A stretch of 64,000 bases of DNA from NCBI GenBank assembly GCA_013399855.1, contig VXAY01000126.1, positions 124,885-188,884 of the forward strand, in the 5' to 3' direction. The notes beneath the pieces are model-generated. The model searched no databases. It had not been told where the DNA came from and saw only the letters and a list, made by a program, of their open reading frames with translations. Below, piece by piece: positions 62,590 through 64,000 of the stretch; positions within the stretch are counted from its first letter, which is position 1; each line of letters opens with the position of its first letter. Position numbers and translations under genes: made by a program. Source of the stretch: Oxyruncus cristatus. Its lineage: Eukaryota; Chordata; Aves; Passeriformes; Cotingidae.

Positions 62590-64000
62590 GTTACTCAGAC
62601 CATGGGATTTACTTTGCTAAGTCTGGTTTACTGGGGGTTGATGGGGTCCATCTGTCAAAGAAGGGAAAAACTATCTTTGGTCGGGGAGTTGCCAGACTAG
62701 TTAAGGGGCCTTTAAACTAAATTTGTTGGGGGAAGGTACCAATCCTGCCAGTCAGATGCCAACACCTGTAATGGATGCCCATAACAGTGCACAGGCATTC
62801 CAGGTATTCCAGCCAGCCAGTCAGCTTTATCTGGGGCCCAGCTCAAATGCCTAAACACAAACACATGTAGGATAGGGAACAAGAAGAACTAGGGATGTGT
62901 GTACACCTGCCTGGGTATGATATCATTGGCATCACGGAGACATGGTGGGATGGTTCCTATGACTAGAGCATTGGAATGGAGGGCTTTAGGCTTTTTAGGA
63001 AAGAGAGGCTAGAGACACAAGGACAGGATGTAGCTATGTATGTCAATGACCCACTTGGAGAGTATGGAACTCTGAGGAATGATGAGGAGCCAACTGAGAG
63101 CTTGTGGGTAAAGAATAAGGGGAGGGCATCGGTTGTTATAGTGGGGAGTCTGCTATAGGCCACCTCATCAGGAGGATGGTGCAGATGAAGCCTTCTCTAG
63201 GCAGACAGGAGCAGGGTCATGCTCTCAAGTCCTCGTCCTCTGCGGGATTTCCTGATATCTGTTGGAGGGACAGTACAGCAGGATACAAGCAATCCCGGAG
63301 GTTCCTCAAGCGTGTCAATGACGAATATCTTACACAAGAAGAGGTGCCATACTGACCTTGTGCTCACCAGAAGGGAGGAGCTGGTGGTAAATGTGGTCAC
63401 TCAGCCAAGGCTGCCTTGGAGCACCACAAGTTGGGGGACTTTGAGATCCTCAGAGCAGTGAGGAGAGCACACAGCAAACTCTCAGTCCTGGACTTCAGGA
63501 GAGCAGACTTTGGCCTCTTCAAGGACCTATTTGGTAGAGTGCCATGGGCTAGAGCCCTAGAAGGAAGAGGGGCCCAAGAATGCTGGATGAATTTTGAGGA
63601 TCTCCTCGTTCAAGCTCAGGAGCAATGCATTCCAACAAGGAAGAAATTGGGCAAAAATGTTAGGAGACCTCCATGGATGGATAAGGAGCTGCTGAGCAAA
63701 CTCAGTGAAAAAAGAAGCTGCAGGAAGTGGAAATGAGAACCGGTGGCCTGGGAGGTGTGGGAAGCTAGGGACAAGGCTAGGGAAAAAAAACAGTCTAGAA
63801 TTGAGTCTGGCCAGGGATATTATGGGTAACAGGAAGGGCTTTTATAGATATGTTGTAAGCAAAAGAAGGGCTAGGGATAATGTGGGCCCTGTCCAGAAGG
63901 AAGTGGTAGACCTGACTGCCCTGGACAAAGAGTAGGCTGGGTTTCTCAACTACTTTTATGCTTCATTCCTCAATGGCAAGTGCTCCAGCCATGCCATCCA
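62590..64000 (+). mobile_element. CR1-family LINE, decayed copy: ORF1 tail and start of ORF2, cut by window end
   Basis: Non-LTR retrotransposon on the plus strand. From 62640 a frame reads DGVHLSKKGKTIFGRG and ends at TAA 62718-62720. This resembles the C-terminal end of the esterase (SGNH-type) domain of CR1 ORF1, with the Asp-x-x-His block visible. A spacer follows, then ORF2 from about 62880. Its endonuclease part reads LPGYDIIGITETWWDGSYD and is stopped by TAG at 62964, then resumes with GMEGFRLFRKER and DEEPTESLWV. Later pieces in shifting frames include FRRADFGLFKDLFGRVPW and QAQEQCIPTRKKLGKN (63416-63736), then LARDIMGNRKGFYRYV (63705-63935). Shifts lie near 63150, 63240, 63350 and 63720, and another stop is at the DKE codon near 63935. 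The reverse transcriptase would lie beyond the window. The 5' limit is approximate. The copy cannot make protein. Recognition rests on recalled avian CR1 proteins. Confidence 0.9.

Larger units (their letters stand above)
55392..64000 (+). other. ADCY1: ADCY1 intron downstream of the second visible exon (partial)
   Basis: The intron begins with the donor gtagga. The next exon should start by completing a serine codon and encode the first metal-binding motif of C1a. I looked for it to the window end and did not find it, so this intron exceeds 8.6 kb. The first 5 kb (55.4-60.4 kb) has no repeat I recognise apart from short hairpins near 58.6 kb and a GC-richer block at 57360-57560. The last 3.5 kb is dense in LTR-like and CR1 LINE sequence. 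Confidence 0.85.

Noticed and set aside
1..64000. CRISPR array, bacterial operon, rRNA or tRNA genes
   Set aside because: No regularly spaced direct repeats, no dense coding, no rRNA-like blocks and no tRNA folds were seen. The sequence behaves as vertebrate intron.

Overview
This window looks like vertebrate nuclear DNA, most likely from a bird. It is AT-rich and almost entirely non-coding. Microsatellites and homopolymer runs are scattered through it. The recognisable interspersed repeats are avian in type: CR1 LINE pieces carrying the ATTCTATGA-like 3' end, and several solo-LTR-like elements resembling bird endogenous retroviruses. I see no operons, no bacterial-style gene density, no CRISPR array, and no rRNA or tRNA gene.

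The one host gene I can support is on the + strand. Two short exons (37570-37719 and 55273-55391) have clean splice sites and compatible phases. Together they encode a continuous stretch that matches, from memory, vertebrate adenylate cyclase type 1 (ADCY1). The first exon carries the end of the first membrane block and the linker after it. The second carries the entry into the first cytosolic catalytic half (C1a). The window is therefore mostly ADCY1 introns: at least 37.6 kb upstream of the first exon, a 17,553-bp intron between the two, and at least 8.6 kb downstream. I did not find the next exon, which should carry the first metal-binding aspartate, before the window ends.

Layout: 1-37.5 kb is the upstream intron. 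It holds an LTR-like element on - (about 7.2-7.6 kb), a small CR1 tail on + (23.3 kb), an ERVL-like LTR on + (30.3-30.7 kb), a possible ancient repeat (0.8-0.9 kb), a long homopyrimidine tract (5.3 kb) and a single N inside a poly-A run (29.8 kb). The 37.7-55.3 kb intron holds a GC-richer LTR-like element near 44 kb, CR1 pieces on - at 50.8 and 53.9 kb, and a T/G-rich tract just before the second exon. After 55.4 kb the sequence becomes repeat-dense towards the right edge: an LTR-like element on - (60.5-61.1 kb), a CR1 3' part on - (61.15-61.72 kb), and the decayed ORF1 tail and ORF2 start of a CR1-family LINE on + that runs off the window.

I did not find an undescribed biological system. The least explained signals are short, well-formed inverted repeats, especially two perfect hairpins back to back at 54457-54506 and a second pair at 58585-58646. 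Some intron blocks also have a composition unlike their surroundings.
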